A DNA stretch of 64,000 nt from Amorphochlora amoebiformis (GCA_054601695.1 BAAHQB010000293.1:62001-126000); one strand, 5' to 3'. Shown: positions 45,219-60,573, numbered from the stretch's first letter. The notes: generated from the letters alone by a model not told the origin. Made by a program: numbers and translations.

Positions 45219-46365
45219 GCATTATACATACATACATATATATATTTATATATATATATATATATATATATAAATATACACACTTACATATATATTATAT
45301 ACATATATATATATATATTAAATATCTTAACATTCTTAAATACGTATCGGCAAAATCACCTAAATTTATTAATTTGTGTTTGGATATATGTATATACCTT
45401 ACGATCATATAAGAATCTAAACATCCACGGAAGGGGAAGCAAGATACCCATTATAATCATATATATATATATATTAAATATCTTAACATTTTTAAATACG
45501 TATGGGCAAATCACCTAAATTTTCATTTGTGTTTGGATATATGTATATACCTTACGATTATATAGGAATCTAAACATCCACGGAAGGGGAAGTAAGATAC
45601 CCATTATAATCATATATGTATACACATATATAAAATACCTTAACATTTTTAAATACGTATGGGCAAATCACCTAAATCTATTCATTTGTGATTGGATATA
45701 TGTATATACCTTACGATCATATAAGAATCTAAACATCCACGGAAGGGGTTGCAAGATATCCATTATAATCACATATATATATATATATTAAATATCTTAA
45801 ACATTTTTAAATACGTATGGGCAAATCACCTAAATTTATTCATTTGTGTTTGGATATATGTATATACCTTACGATTATATAGGAATCTAAACATCCACGG
45901 AAGGGGAAGTAAGATACCCATTATAATCATATATGTATACACATATATAAAATACCTTAACATTTTTAAATACGTATGGGCAAATCACCTAAATCTATTC
46001 ATTTGTGATTGGATATATGTATATACCTTACGATCATATAAGAATCTAAACATCCACGGAAGGGGTTGCAAGATATCCATTATAATCACATATATATATA
46101 TATATTAAATATCTTAAACATTTTTAAATACGTATGGGCAAATCACCTAAATTTATTCATTTGTGTTTGGATATATGTATATACCTTACGATTATATAGG
46201 AATATATAAAATACCTTAAACATTTTTAAATACGTATCGGCAAAATCACCTAAATTTATATACCTTACGATTATATAGGAATCTAAACATCCACGGAAGG
46301 GGAAGTAAGATGATTGCAACTGTGAGGGCGACGAGAAGACTAACTATATATTTATATATGAATAT

Positions 46366-46398
<33 letters not shown>

Positions 46399-46626
46399 GA
46401 TACATGTATATATATATATATATATGTATATATTATACATATGCAAAAGTATATCCATTTATATATATATATATATATTATATATATATATATGTATATA
46501 TCTATATAATATATATGTTTGTATATATAATGTATACATATATGTACATATATACAGCAACATAAACACATATGTATAAAAATATATACGGGTATATATT
46601 ATATACATATATATGTATATAGTTAC

Positions 46627-46659
<33 letters not shown>

Positions 46660-46663
46660 AGTG

Positions 46664-46704
<41 letters not shown>

Positions 46705-47093
46705 TGTCGTCATGTACATATACATATACATGTTTTTATATGTATGTATGACGTATTATGCAATTTCCTCTTAGAATTAATACAATTACATTATATAATT
46801 AGAAATATACGTAACATTATTAGAGTTAATATTAAAGCCAATTGACTTATTAAAACAGATATTAGAACCAAACAACTTTTAAGAGTTATTATTAGAGCTA
46901 ATTGACTTTAATATATTAGAGTTAATAATAGAGCTAATTGACTTATTAGAGCTGATATTAGAGGCATTAAAACGTATATATCTGAATGTCTTTTTTTACA
47001 TAATTTTACCCAAAATGTCCGCTTTTCCTCCATTTGCATCCGCAACTTCAATGATAATAAAGGCACAACATATCATAGATATGGATATTGTTC
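44068..47093 (-). CDS. Partial membrane-protein gene
   Basis: Chain: 47093-47010 ([20 protein letters not shown], then GGKADIL), 46343-46264 ([20 protein letters not shown], then FLYNRK), 45114-45066 ([16 protein letters not shown]) and 44081-44068 (DMKK, TAA). The joins agree in phase. The strong acceptors are ttatttcag and the tract ending cgtttatag. Two hydrophobic stretches, one a convincing transmembrane helix followed by basic residues. The last intron starts gttaggg and is a ~930 bp TTAGGG-type array. The 5' end was not found; possible first exons are at 48771-48732 and 48945-48896. No family recognised. The LLPLPW exon end is echoed at least five times between 45.3 and 46.2 kb. Confidence 0.5.
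44125..45063 (-). repeat. Telomere-type array with 24 bp higher-order unit
   Basis: CCCTAA-type repeat on plus. From about 44750 it takes a regular form of three CCCTAA units then one variant (agctctaaccctaaccctaa repeating every ~24 bp), giving RARVRVRV frames on minus. It lies in the last intron of the membrane-protein gene. Confidence 0.97.
45310..46300. repeat. Donor-side echo array, ~160 bp unit
   Basis: The unit contains tttttaaatacgtatgggca, aatcacctaaat, tggatatatgtatatacctt, acgattatataggaatctaa and acatccacggaaggggaagt. Copies begin at about 45320, 45475, 45635, 45787, 45950 and 46107, with a truncated one at 46205. Two subtypes alternate (acgatcatataag / acgattatatagg). In minus sense each copy repeats the end of exon 46343-46264 plus donor and intron head. 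Confidence 0.95.
46775..46975. repeat. ttagagctaattgactt short tandem repeat
   Basis: Irregular tandem copies of attagagttaatattagagc then taattgactta, not TA-type, in an intron of the minus membrane-protein gene. Confidence 0.85.
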
Positions 47094-47254
47094 CTGAAAT
47101 AACATATATATATATATATATATGAATATATATATATATATATATGAATATATATATATATATGTATGAATTTATATTCGTATAGTATATATATTCTCTC
47201 TCATATATATATTTACACATAGAGAAAAATGTGTATAAATATAGATATTTATGC

Positions 47255-47287
<33 letters not shown>

Positions 47288-47289
47288 TA

Positions 47290-47441
47290 TGATATATGTA
47301 AATATATTTATACGCGTACATTTAAGTATAATTAGCATACAAACGAATAATTTAATATCTTGATATGTAGATATATGTATATATTCAACCTTATTGCTTT
47401 TAGCTGTATGATACACAGAGATAGGGAGAGAGGGCGGATGT

Positions 47442-47497
<56 letters not shown>

Positions 47498-47609
47498 CGA
47501 ATAGGGAGTACAATCGAATGATATAACTTGATATGTAGATATATGTATATATTCAACCGTATTGCTTTTAGCTGTATGATACACAGAGATAGGGATAGAG
47601 GGCGGATGT

Positions 47610-47657
<48 letters not shown>

Positions 47658-47769
47658 CGAATAGAGAATACAATCGAATAATAGAGCTTGATATGTAGAT
47701 ATATGTATATATTCAACCCTATTGCTTTTAGCTGTATGATACACAGAGATAGGGAGAGAGGGCGGATGT

Positions 47770-47829
<60 letters not shown>

Positions 47830-48630
47830 CGAATAGGGAGTACAATCGAATAATATACTTGATATGTAGATATATGTATATATTTAACCTTATTGCTTTT
47901 AGCTGTATAATACAGAGAGATAGGGAGAGAGGGCGGCTTAAGAGCGACTTGTAAACAGATAGAGAGAGAGAGCGCGAAATGAGAGAGAGAGAGCTCGACA
48001 TGAGAGAGAGAGAGAGGACACGAGAGAGAGAGAGCGCTACATGCGAGAGAGAGAGCGACATGAGAGAGAGAGAGAGCGACATGAGAGAGAGAGAGAGAGC
48101 GACATGAGAGAGAGAGAGAGAGCGACATGAGAGAGAGAGAGAGAGAGAGAGCGACATGAGAGAGAGAGAGAGAGCGACGAGCGACATGAGAGAGAGAGAG
48201 AGCGACATGAGAGAGAGAGAGAGACATGAGAGAGAGAGAGAGAGCGACATGAGAGAGAGAGAGAGCGACATGAGAGAGAGAGAGAGAGATAGAGAGAGAT
48301 GAGAGAGAGAGCGACATGGGAGAGAGAGAGAGAGCGACATGAGAGAGAGACACACACACATGAGAGAGAGAGAGAGACACACACAAACATGAGAGAGAGA
48401 GAGAGCGACATGAGAGAGAGAGAGAGAGCGACATGAGAGAGAGAGAGAGATGAGAGAGAGAGACAGAGAGCGACATGAGAGAGAGAGAGAGAGCGACATG
48501 AGAGAGAGAGAGACATGAGAGAGAGAGAAATAGAGCGACATGAGAGAGAGATAAAGCGACATGAGAGAGAGAGAGAGCGACATGAGAGAGAGAGAGCGAC
48601 ATGGGAGAGAGAGAGAGCGACATGAGAGAC
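47290..48630 (-). repeat. Inverted partner of 39.1-39.9 kb, expanded
   Basis: Unique tail (tttatacgcgtacatttaag), four copies of the ~120 bp unit (agctgtatgatacacagaga, tagggagagagggcggatgt and others) and a (GA)n array with cgacatgag spacers (47960-48630). Same modules as 39060-39870 in reverse complement. The GA array is about 1.4 times longer and has four units instead of two. A 444-codon open minus frame across it ([12 protein letters not shown]) is compositional. Confidence 0.95.
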
Positions 48631-48678
48631 AAATATCCTTCTTGAAATAGTATAAATCAAAATTATTATATGTATAAC

Positions 48679-48710
<32 letters not shown>

Positions 48711-48792
48711 TATATATATAATATTGTTCGTACGCTATTGCGAATTTAAATCTTTCAGCTTTGTACATAAATTTACATATATATACATATAC

Positions 48793-48889
<97 letters not shown>

Positions 48890-48966
48890 GACCATAGTTA
48901 TGATAATACAAGCACAACGTTTAGATGAAATATACTCCATAAGTATTATATTGCATATATATATAC

Positions 48967-49018
<52 letters not shown>

Positions 49019-49325
49019 TTATATACTATGAGTATGTAAATCGATATTGATCGAAGTTATTTATATATGTATATGTCGATTAAATATATATAAATAACTA
49101 TATATATATATATACATACATAAATATATATATATATATATATATATATTGATTTATGATGCCAAAAGAAAAACATACATATTTTTCTATGTATGCATAT
49201 ATATATACATATATATATATATACACATATACATATATATATATATAGTCTAGGCACGTACATATATTTTCTAACTATAGGAATATATAGCATAAATATA
49301 TATGAATATATAGATATCTATATAT

Positions 49326-49359
<34 letters not shown>

Positions 49360-49390
49360 CATATATATATACATATATACAAGTTTAAAT

Positions 49391-49439
49391 CTATATCGAC
49401 TTTATCAAATCATAGAGTAATACAATGATTACTAATTTT
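49391..49439 (-). CDS. Orphan terminal-exon candidate
   Basis: Acceptor ...tatatgtag, 1 nt then KLVIIVLLYDLIKSI and TAG. Hydrophobic. Needs a donor in phase 2, which was not identified. Confidence 0.3.
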
Positions 49440-49487
49440 CTACATATATATATATATAATATATATATATATATGTATATATATAAC

Positions 49488-49519
<32 letters not shown>

Positions 49520-49554
49520 CATACACCAATCGAAGATAAAAAAGCAGTATACAG

Positions 49555-49651
49555 ATATTACCCGCAAAAATAATTGCGCGTTTCGATCCGGTTAAAAAGT
49601 CGCCACGTGGAGAATCGCATAAAGAAATCCTATTATATGGATATCACATAT
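49555..49651 (+). CDS. Exon candidate with long coding-like frame
   Basis: Acceptor gcagtatacag, donor gtatgt. 97 nt read ILPAKIIARFDPVKKSPRGE then SHKEILLYGYHI. The donor-proximal tatggatatcacatatg is repeated about 50 bp downstream. Possible next exon near 49742-49777 ([12 protein letters not shown]) does not match in phase. Confidence 0.38.
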
Positions 49652-49881
49652 GTATGTGTGTAATGGTATATCCAATTATATGGATATCACATATGTGTAT
49701 ATCTGTAATAATATATAGTATTGAAATTATATATTTGAAAGGCATTCGTTAATTTCAATGATGGAATGAAATATATTGTTTATGTGTGCATATATATACA
49801 TATACATACATATATATATAAGAATACGTAACATATATTCTAGACATTGTGTATATATAAGATACATATGTATGTTTGTAT

Positions 49882-49926
<45 letters not shown>

Positions 49927-49975
49927 CACACATATGTATATATGTGAACACTAGATATATATGTATATATACAAG

Positions 49976-50006
<31 letters not shown>

Positions 50007-50015
50007 TATATATAC

Positions 50016-50061
50016 CATATATGACGACGCCGCTGACCCCATCGATGACAATACTTCCAAG
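50016..50061 (-). CDS. Exon candidate
   Basis: Acceptor gtgtatag, donor gtatat, 46 nt; phase 0 reads [15 protein letters not shown], phase 1 reads [14 protein letters not shown]. The phase-1 frame would join the exon at 50943-50904, whose end leaves 1 nt. Confidence 0.35.
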
Positions 50062-50374
50062 CTATACACATACATTTACATATATATATACATATATTTA
50101 TATACATATATATGCATATATATGTTTAGATATAACCATATATACATACATATATATACATGCACATGTACATGTATATATGTACATACACATACATGTA
50201 TAACATGCATATATGTTCACACATATATATATATATGTATTGTATATATACATATATATGTATATACATATATATACTTATATACACACGTGTATTTATA
50301 TGTATATATATGCTTATATAACATAAACACATACATATGTATATACAGACGTACTCTCTACAATTGTTCATGTG

Positions 50375-50384
<10 letters not shown>

Positions 50385-50421
<37 letters not shown>

Positions 50422-50633
50422 AACTATATTATTTCATTTTCACTCCTACCAAGTTCATATATATATATATACATACATACACATATATATACATGTACAT
50501 ATATATATACATATATATATACACATATTTACATACATATGCACACACATATATATATATATATACATGTATACATACATACATACATACATATACATAT
50601 GAACTACATTATTTCATCTTCACTCCTACCAAG

Positions 50634-50687
<54 letters not shown>

Positions 50688-50722
50688 AACTATATTATTT
50701 CATCTTCACTCCTACCAAGTTC

Positions 50723-50730
<8 letters not shown>
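50385..50730. repeat. Three-copy echo
   Basis: gtgaactatattatttcatc then ttcactcctaccaagttcat at about 50418, 50598 and 50686 with TA or CA spacers. Confidence 0.9.
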
Positions 50731-50758
<28 letters not shown>

Positions 50759-50784
50759 CTAAATATACCTATAACTCTATTTAC

Positions 50785-50830
<46 letters not shown>

Positions 50831-50903
50831 TACATATATATATATATATATATTTATATATTATATATATATAAATATCATATATATATATATATAACTC
50901 TAC

Positions 50904-50942
50904 CAGGATTCGATCTTTTATGGACGAGTCTCAGAAAGCGCG

Positions 50943-50943
<1 letters not shown>
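50904..50943 (-). CDS. Exon candidate, basic
   Basis: Acceptor tatatag, donor gtagag, 40 nt, [13 protein letters not shown]. The plus frames ([24 protein letters not shown]) lack a donor. It can follow an upstream minus exon 51338-51316 (VNGIWNN) in phase 0. Confidence 0.38.
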
Positions 50944-50998
<55 letters not shown>

Positions 50999-51142
50999 GT
51001 ATATATATACATATATATATACATATATATACACATATATTATTATATACATATGGTATATACATAGAGATATAAATTTATATGTATACATACACATACA
51101 TTTACATTAGATACACACACACACACACACATATATATACAT

Positions 51143-51192
<50 letters not shown>

Positions 51193-51277
51193 GTATTATT
51201 ACCCGTATATATATTTCTGTATATTATTTAGAGATCTGTAGATATACCAGTTTACATATATACACATATGTATATGA

Positions 51278-51317
<40 letters not shown>

Positions 51318-51471
51318 TATTCCAAATGCCATTTACTTCTTTGAGCATGTATATATATATATATATATATATATACCTTATATATATATATATGTATAAT
51401 AAATATACATATATATATATTACATATATATTTTTTTATATATATCTGTAGAGGTATATGTATATATATGT

Positions 51472-51531
<60 letters not shown>

Positions 51532-51612
51532 CATATATTAAATATACATGTACCCATATATATATATGCTATATATACAAAACACGTATTAGCATACGCA
51601 CAAACTAGATAC

Positions 51613-51643
<31 letters not shown>

Positions 51644-51714
51644 TGTCCATGATGTACATTGACTTTGCAATACATAAGTACATAAGTATATTAGTATATA
51701 AGTATATTATATAC

Positions 51715-51754
51715 CTTATTAAGACCCCGCCAAAAATTTAAAAGCGCTTCGTCA
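51715..51754 (-). CDS. Exon candidate
   Basis: Acceptor atatctaag, donor gtatat, 40 nt, [13 protein letters not shown]. Possible following pieces are SMYIMDIY (about 51670-51647) and FVRMLIRV (about 51609-51584). The chain is tentative. Confidence 0.38.
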
Positions 51755-51757
51755 CTT

Positions 51758-51821
<64 letters not shown>

Positions 51822-51848
51822 TATATGCATATATGGGCATATGTGTGT

Positions 51849-51892
<44 letters not shown>

Positions 51893-52009
51893 TATAAATA
51901 TTTACATAATATATAAAAATATACACACACGCCTGAAATACACACATATACATATATATAATATGAATCCATATACGAACGTAATATATGTATATATTTA
52001 TACATATGC

Positions 52010-52236
52010 TTGGGATTATTAATGATCCCCAGAAATAAACATATGTATATATTTATACATATAATATATATATATATACATATATATGTATGTATGTATA
52101 TATATATATATATATAAGCTTAGGATTATGGATGAATTCAGGAAGAAAGTAATAAACACATATATGTATGTATTATACCTTGGCTTGGGATTATTGATGA
52201 ATCCAAGCATAAAGAGAATCAAACATATGATTGCGA

Positions 52237-52277
<41 letters not shown>

Positions 52278-52435
52278 AGCTTAGGATTATGGATGAATTC
52301 AGGAAGAAAGTAATAAACACATATATGTATGTATTATACCTTGGCTTGGGATTATTCATGAATCCAAGAAGAAAGAGAATCAAACATATGATTGCGATGA
52401 AAGCCAAATAATACGGTATCCATGGACACCTTTCA
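52010..52435. repeat. Exon/donor echo, 2.5 copies
   Basis: aagcttaggattatggatga, attcaggaagaaagtaataa, acacatatatgtatgtatta and taccttggcttgggattatt. Copies at 52119-52240 and 52277-52402, and a partial one at 52010. The last merges into the exon at 52435-52340 (minus). Confidence 0.92.
52340..52435 (-). CDS. Transmembrane exon
   Basis: Acceptor atatgcag, donor gtataa, 96 nt reading [20 protein letters not shown] then [11 protein letters not shown]. One clear transmembrane helix. A possible upstream exon at about 53073-53040 ([10 protein letters not shown], acceptor ataccttctcag) joins in phase. The plus strand of that upstream island instead reads an ATG-led [14 protein letters not shown] with donor gtatat. 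Confidence 0.5.
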
Positions 52436-52461
52436 CTGCATATAATATAATATATATATAT

Positions 52462-52558
<97 letters not shown>

Positions 52559-52733
52559 CATCCAGTGTGTATATAAATACATGTATTATATCTAGTATGT
52601 ATATTATAATATTATATATATGTATATATCCGGTATGTACATTGTATATTTTAGGTGTATGTGATTTAAATTGATTTTTTTGTTTGTATATATATATATA
52701 TATGTTATGTGTAGATATCTGCATTATATATAA

Positions 52734-52764
<31 letters not shown>

Positions 52765-52769
52765 CATGT

Positions 52770-52800
<31 letters not shown>

Positions 52801-52962
52801 AGTATATATATATTTCTTTGGATACATTTCATATATATGTGCATATATTTACATACATATCTCTGTATACAAATTATTTCGGGATTTTTTTGGAGAATTT
52901 TTGGGAATAATACGTAATTTGGCCGATGAAAGCTTCTGTTACTTTGCCCCCGCCAGAGTTTG

Positions 52963-53192
52963 AAATATTCCCGAAAATCTGTGAGTGGTTATGATGTGAG
53001 TAAACTTATATGTTAGACCTTATTTGATACATGGTTGGGTGGAATGCATACTTTCTGACTATTGCTGAGAAGGTATATATATTGTATTATATTATATGTA
53101 TAAATACATATATATATAATATATGTATATATATATATATATATATGCAAACAGTTCTATATGCATGTGCCGGTGATATGTTTTTCGAAGTC
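52963..53192 (+). CDS. Candidate plus exons (three)
   Basis: 52963-52986 has the best plus splice pair in the window (tttgcccccgccag acceptor, gtgagt donor; SLKYSRKS or FEIFPKI). 53031-53072 reads [14 protein letters not shown], and 53155-53192 reads [12 protein letters not shown] with donor gtaaca. The last two join in phase 0. They conflict with a minus reading of 53073-53040. No 3' end found. Confidence 0.3.
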
Positions 53193-53202
53193 GTAACATG
53201 TT

Positions 53203-53243
<41 letters not shown>

Positions 53244-53721
53244 AAATATGTATGTATGTGCAAAACTTTATATACATATAAATACATATATATATTTATA
53301 TATCTATATATATATGTATATATACACATATATATATGTGTTTAATTGTATAAGTGCATATATATGTACGCACATGTATATACACACACTTGATATATAC
53401 GTATTTCCAAAAAATTTATATACATACACATACATAATGTGGTATATCATACAAATGTATACATATATATATATATATATATACACACACATATACTGCA
53501 TTTGTATGTACATTGAAGATATTTGTTGAACATACATGTTACATACATATATACACATATACACATACATATATACATATGTGTGTACTATATACATATA
53601 TATATGTAAATATCTTACATATCCATATAATGCACACATGTTAAAAAGATATTTACATATGCACATATGTTTACATACACATATATACATATATATACAT
53701 ATATATATAATACACAAATGT

Positions 53722-54431
53722 TTATGTCAACACCGTAGGGGATGCGCTTGGTCCAAATCCACCACCAGAAATCTGTGTGTGTGGTCAAACATATTAATAC
53801 ACACACAAAAGAATCCGTTTCACATATTCTTGATTGTTTTCAATTTCACCCAAACACGGACATTTGTCAAAAAAAAAAAAAAAATCGTCTAAATATCATC
53901 CTGCTGAGCTCAAATATACCTCATCCCAACTCCCTACCTGAGTAGGGGTAGTACTACGCGTTGTAGCCGGAGAATTCGTCGGCGAATTCATCGGCGAATT
54001 CGTCGGCGAATTTGTCGGCGAATTTGTCGGCGAATTTGTCGGCGAATTTGTCGTCGGCGAATTTGTCGTCGGCGAATTTGTCGTCGGCGAATTTGTCGTC
54101 GGCGAATTTGTCGCCGGGCTTGAAGTCGGAGAGTTTGTCGGAGTTAAGAACGGGGATACACTTGGGTTTGAAGTGAGTGGGGTTAAGGTTACTGGAGATC
54201 TGAATATGGGGCACGGATTTTTCGTGTATATGTGCTAATAGATGTGTGTATATGTGTTAATAGATATGTGTATGTGTATAAATAGATATATCATATTTGT
54301 GTATGTAAATATGAATGTACAAATGTGTTTATAGGTATGAATGCATGTACATATACATATATAGGTGTATATAATATCAATGTGTATGATATACGAATAT
54401 GGCTTGATATCAGTTTGGTATATATGATATA

Positions 54432-54473
<42 letters not shown>

Positions 54474-54919
54474 ATATATATATACATATATAATATACAT
54501 AGGTGGTGTACACGTGATTATGAATATGCATGTTTACATACCTAGGATGTGTAAATGATATAAATTCATAAAAGCATATTATATACATATATACCTCGAA
54601 GGGTGAATAGTACCCCCTGCGCGAATTGGGCCCTAATAGAGATTTTCTAATAAATATATGCATACATATATATATATATATATTATATATATATATATAT
54701 AATATATATATATATAATACTTACAGATACTACATACATAAAATAGACCAAAACATTTACTCGTTGACATATACGTAAAACACCATATATATACATATAT
54801 ATATACATTATATATATATATATATATTATATATGTATATATATATATATATATATTATATATACATATATATATATATGTGTATTAAAAATTGTTCTTG
54901 TGTATATATCAATGTGCAT

Positions 54920-54974
<55 letters not shown>

Positions 54975-55120
54975 GATTATATACCAGCGTCGGAGTCACT
55001 GTCGGGTTAACGGTAGGAATCGCCTAAATTACATCAATATGAATATATATATATATATGTGCATATATATGTATATGTGTGTGTAAAAACATGTATTCAT
55101 TCCACACATAGCCAAGTATG

Positions 55121-55154
<34 letters not shown>

Positions 55155-55981
55155 CATATACATTCATCTACACATACATATCGATATATCGCCAAAACAT
55201 CCAACCTCCCCCCCCTTTCTCCCCTCCGCATCACCGTAGGCGAAACCGAAGGTGTAACGCTCGGGCTCCCACTGGGACAAGCCGTTGGGACAGCCGTTAC
55301 CGGATGATTTGAAGGCGAAACGGTCGGAGATAGCGTGAGAGGGTGCAGTGTCACAGGGCAGAGAGTTGTGGGGGAGAAAGAGGGTAGGGATGTTGGCGAT
55401 GGGGTGATGGGGAAGAGGGATATCGGAGATGCTGGATATAAGGGTGTTTAGGTTAGAGAAAAAAGGAGACTTTTTTTTTGTTTTTTTATTTTTTTTTTTT
55501 GAGTGTGTATGAAAATATATGCAGATATGTGAAATTTATATATATATATATATATATATATAGATATACTTGTATGTTTAGTTTTTACAATGTATATAGG
55601 TATGTACATATGTAGTTATCTTTATGTATAAATAGAGTTTGTGTGTATATAATACATGTGTAATGGGTAAGATTGCGTTTTGAGCAAGGATAATATTTTA
55701 TTGCATGTGATGTTATATATGTATATGTGTGCATGTGTACGTGTGTGTATACATGTGTGTATATATGCATAGAGCAATGTACATATATAAACATATATTT
55801 ATTCGAATATATACATTTATGTAGAATGTATATATTTTATATATATATATAGATAGATATATATATATATATATGTGCATACAACATTGTAAATATGTAC
55901 ACACATACATATATATATATATATGTATATATATAAAATGGGTATACATATTCTTAGAACATTGTACATACAAACATATAT

Positions 55982-56021
<40 letters not shown>

Positions 56022-56066
56022 AACATATATGCATACATATATATATATATATATATATACAATATA

Positions 56067-56107
<41 letters not shown>

Positions 56108-56526
56108 GTATATTTACATATATATACATATGTATGCATATATACATATATATATATATATATATATGTGTATGCATACAACTTTGTACATATGAGTACA
56201 TTATAGTATATATAAAACGCAACTATAGACATATATATATATATATATATACATTCGATATTGTGCATGTATATAAATATATTTAAATATATATATATAT
56301 ATATATAATGTATATATATATATATACATACATGTATATATATTAGTACATAATGATATATATATATATATATATATACCTGTTGTCGGGGATACTGTTG
56401 TTGGTGACGCAGAAGGTGTCAAAGAGGGTGTGGCTGACATACGTACGTAAGAAATGATATATGTATTTGTATGTATATTACAAAACCTAATAGTGTATTA
56501 TATGTATATATATATGTATAAATATG

Positions 56527-56559
<33 letters not shown>

Positions 56560-56964
56560 TATATAAACATAGAAGTAGCGACCTAACGTAGAATCGCCTT
56601 GACTAAATATTCAACCTTATATGCGTACAAATCATATAAATATATATACATCTTTTTATATGTATATTTATATATGTATATGTATATATGTAATATGTAT
56701 ACTTACATAAATGAAAACATATTTACACATGCATAACTACATACCGAAACATACATATACATATATATATATATATATACATACTCTTAAAATGTTAATG
56801 TATTCATATAGGTAGCATAGTAAGACTTCGATTGATACATAGATATATCTTCAGAGCACAACATCTTTGCCGTAAATATGCCCGAATTTGCCATATTCCC
56901 GGAGATTCCCCGAAGACTATTTTCCCGGTACTACCTTGCAGTACGGGCAGTAACCGACTTCCAG

Positions 56965-56997
<33 letters not shown>

Positions 56998-57174
56998 TAT
57001 CGTGCCATAACGTGATGTCGCCTTATGTCACGCACTTGTTAAGAGAAACCTCAGAATACTTGACTGAGTGATGAGAGATTGCTCGGAGACTATTTTCCCG
57101 GTAGTACCGTGCATTACGGGCAGTAACCGACTTCCATATATATGTATATATGTATATATATATATATATATATG

Positions 57175-57263
<89 letters not shown>

Positions 57264-57399
57264 CCGTGACATAACGTGATGTCACCTTATGTCACGCACT
57301 TGTCAAGAAAAACCTCAGAATGTTTGACTGAGTGATGGGAGATTGCTCGGAGACTATTTTCCCGGTACTACCGTGCAGTACGGGCAGTAACCGACTTCC

Positions 57400-57464
<65 letters not shown>

Positions 57465-57783
57465 CCGTGACATAACGTGATGTCACCCTATGTCACGCAC
57501 TTGTCAGGAGAAACCTCAGAATGTTTGACTAAATTATGAGACATTGGGATCTATAATCATTTGATTGTCCCTGACTGTTGCTATGCTAACGATATGTATG
57601 TATCTAAATATAAATATCTATATATACGTATTTATGTATACATATCTATGTATGTATACATATATATATATATATGTGTGTGTGTAAAAATGTATGTAAT
57701 GTATAAATGTATATTTATATACACTATATTATATATACATATACGTATATATACATATATATATATATGTATATATATATATA

Positions 57784-57817
<34 letters not shown>

Positions 57818-57933
57818 TACTTGTCCTTGGCGATGTTGTAGGGGCCACTGATGGGTTAACTGATAACATATATATATATATATATGTATATATATGTATG
57901 TATATATACATATATATATAGATATACATGTAT

Positions 57934-57967
<34 letters not shown>

Positions 57968-58089
57968 GTACATATATATATATATATGTATGTATTTATG
58001 TGTATATATACATAACAAACATATAGTGTGCATATATTATGTATGTATAATACGTATATATATATATATATATATATATGCATATGTGC

Positions 58090-58147
<58 letters not shown>

Positions 58148-58472
58148 GTGTGTAGATATATATGTGTATATACATATACATACATATACATATATTGGAT
58201 ATATATATAGATATATATATATATATTATGTATATATGCACATTATACGTATGTTACACACACACTAAAAGTCACATATCTCATAAAGAGACTACAACAC
58301 CTCGAGGACTACAATATAATACATATGTATTATTATATAATAGTATTAATCATGTATTTATATACACATTATATATATACATATATATATATAAATATAT
58401 ATATATATAGAAGAATACCATATAATACATATGTATTATATAATAGTATCAATCATGTATTTATATACATAT

Positions 58473-58508
<36 letters not shown>

Positions 58509-58633
58509 CATACATATATACATATGTATATATATATATATGTATGTATATATTATATTATGGGCCCTTATCGTTACTCATATAAATATACACGTATAAA
58601 TTATATATTCATATATATATATATATATGTACA

Positions 58634-58666
<33 letters not shown>

Positions 58667-58757
58667 TATGGGCCCTTATCTTTACTCATACAAATATACA
58701 CGTAAAAGTTATATATTCACTCTATCACTAAAACGCTCTCGCGTACACACATATATG

Positions 58758-58793
<36 letters not shown>

Positions 58794-59185
58794 ATATATA
58801 TTATAATATATATATATGTATATATATATATTATATATATAAAAACGTATATACATATATACATTTATACATATGTATATTTTTTTGTCTTTATATATAA
58901 ACTTCCACATATATATATATATATACATGTCTTCAAACACAAAAGCTAAACACATTGTACCTGTGTATGGATATGTGTTTGGAATAGAAGTTGAGGGATT
59001 CAAGCTAGGGCTGTGGGTATATCTGGATGGCATTAAGGTTGACGGAGACGTTGAAGGGTGCATCGATGTGGGCTGGAGTGTTGTCGGGGTCAGGTTACGA
59101 TGTGAGAATTAGTTTGTGAGTTTAGATTGATGTTTGTGGAGATTTATATGTGTAGATATGTATGTATATATTATAAATATATGTA

Positions 59186-59216
<31 letters not shown>

Positions 59217-59240
59217 ATGTATGCATTGAATGATTTGTTT

Positions 59241-59286
<46 letters not shown>

Positions 59287-59289
59287 CAT

Positions 59290-59343
<54 letters not shown>

Positions 59344-59861
59344 TGCATATGTATGTATAAATCTATATTACAAGTGTGTTTTCATGCATTGAGAGAGGAA
59401 AAATAGAGATATACAGAGCGCAGAAGAGATTACAAAGACACATACAAACACACACACAGATAGCAAAACATAAATTATATGCATAATACACACAATACAT
59501 TACTATCTTTAAAACCAAAAAAAAAAAAAAAAACAGAAAAACAAAAGCATTGATAGTCGAAAACAGCACGAATTATGGTCGAAAACAGACGCATGAAAGT
59601 CGAAAACCTCATCGCATACAGAAACAAGCAGAGAAATCAGACACAGCGAAAGACAAAAACACAGCGAAAGAGCGCGAATACGTTCGTTGTCGGAGCAGAA
59701 GTTGGATTAGTTGTTATTGTAGGAGCCCTCGTTGTAGGGTGCAGGGTTACTGGGTATATTTCTCCGCAGAAGAAAACCCTAGGGATATATATATATGTAT
59801 ATATGAATATATATATATATATGTATATATGTGTATGTATGTATGTATGCACGATATCTAC

Positions 59862-59892
<31 letters not shown>

Positions 59893-59895
59893 AAT

Positions 59896-59926
<31 letters not shown>

Positions 59927-59977
59927 ATGATACATGTAAGTTAGGTATGTATATGTTTTACATATACACACTTATAC

Positions 59978-60016
<39 letters not shown>

Positions 60017-60129
60017 CATTTATATATGTGTATGAGTATAATTATATATATATATATATATATGTGTGTATATATGTGTATATGCATTAACCCCTAATAT
60101 ATCTCTCCCTAGAACGACATCTCTCATAC

Positions 60130-60183
<54 letters not shown>

Positions 60184-60228
60184 GTATATATAGTAACCGT
60201 TGATATATCTCTTGCTAGAATCTCTCAT

Positions 60229-60313
<85 letters not shown>

Positions 60314-60351
60314 CACACATACATACATATATATATATCACACATACATAC

Positions 60352-60419
<68 letters not shown>

Positions 60420-60460
60420 CCGCTAATAAATCTCTCCCTAAAACAACATTTCTCATACAC

Positions 60461-60525
<65 letters not shown>

Positions 60526-60573
60526 TTAACCGCGAATATATCTCTCTCTAGATCAACATCTCTCATACACACG

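Noticed and set aside
47249-48632. 444- and 354-codon minus frames rich in SLSLSLMSL
   Set aside because: Pure read-through of a CT array with catgtcg spacers. Several frames of the same block are open at once.
50890-50945. Possible tRNA 3' half (gatcgaatcctgg on minus)
   Set aside because: No acceptor-stem partner or anticodon arm in the TA flanks. An exon reading explains the island.
53954-54214. 86-codon minus frame with KFADD repeats ending in TAG
   Set aside because: Same bases as the NSPTT repeat in another frame. The PT frame fits the neighbouring exons and the splice borders better, though this frame cannot be fully excluded.
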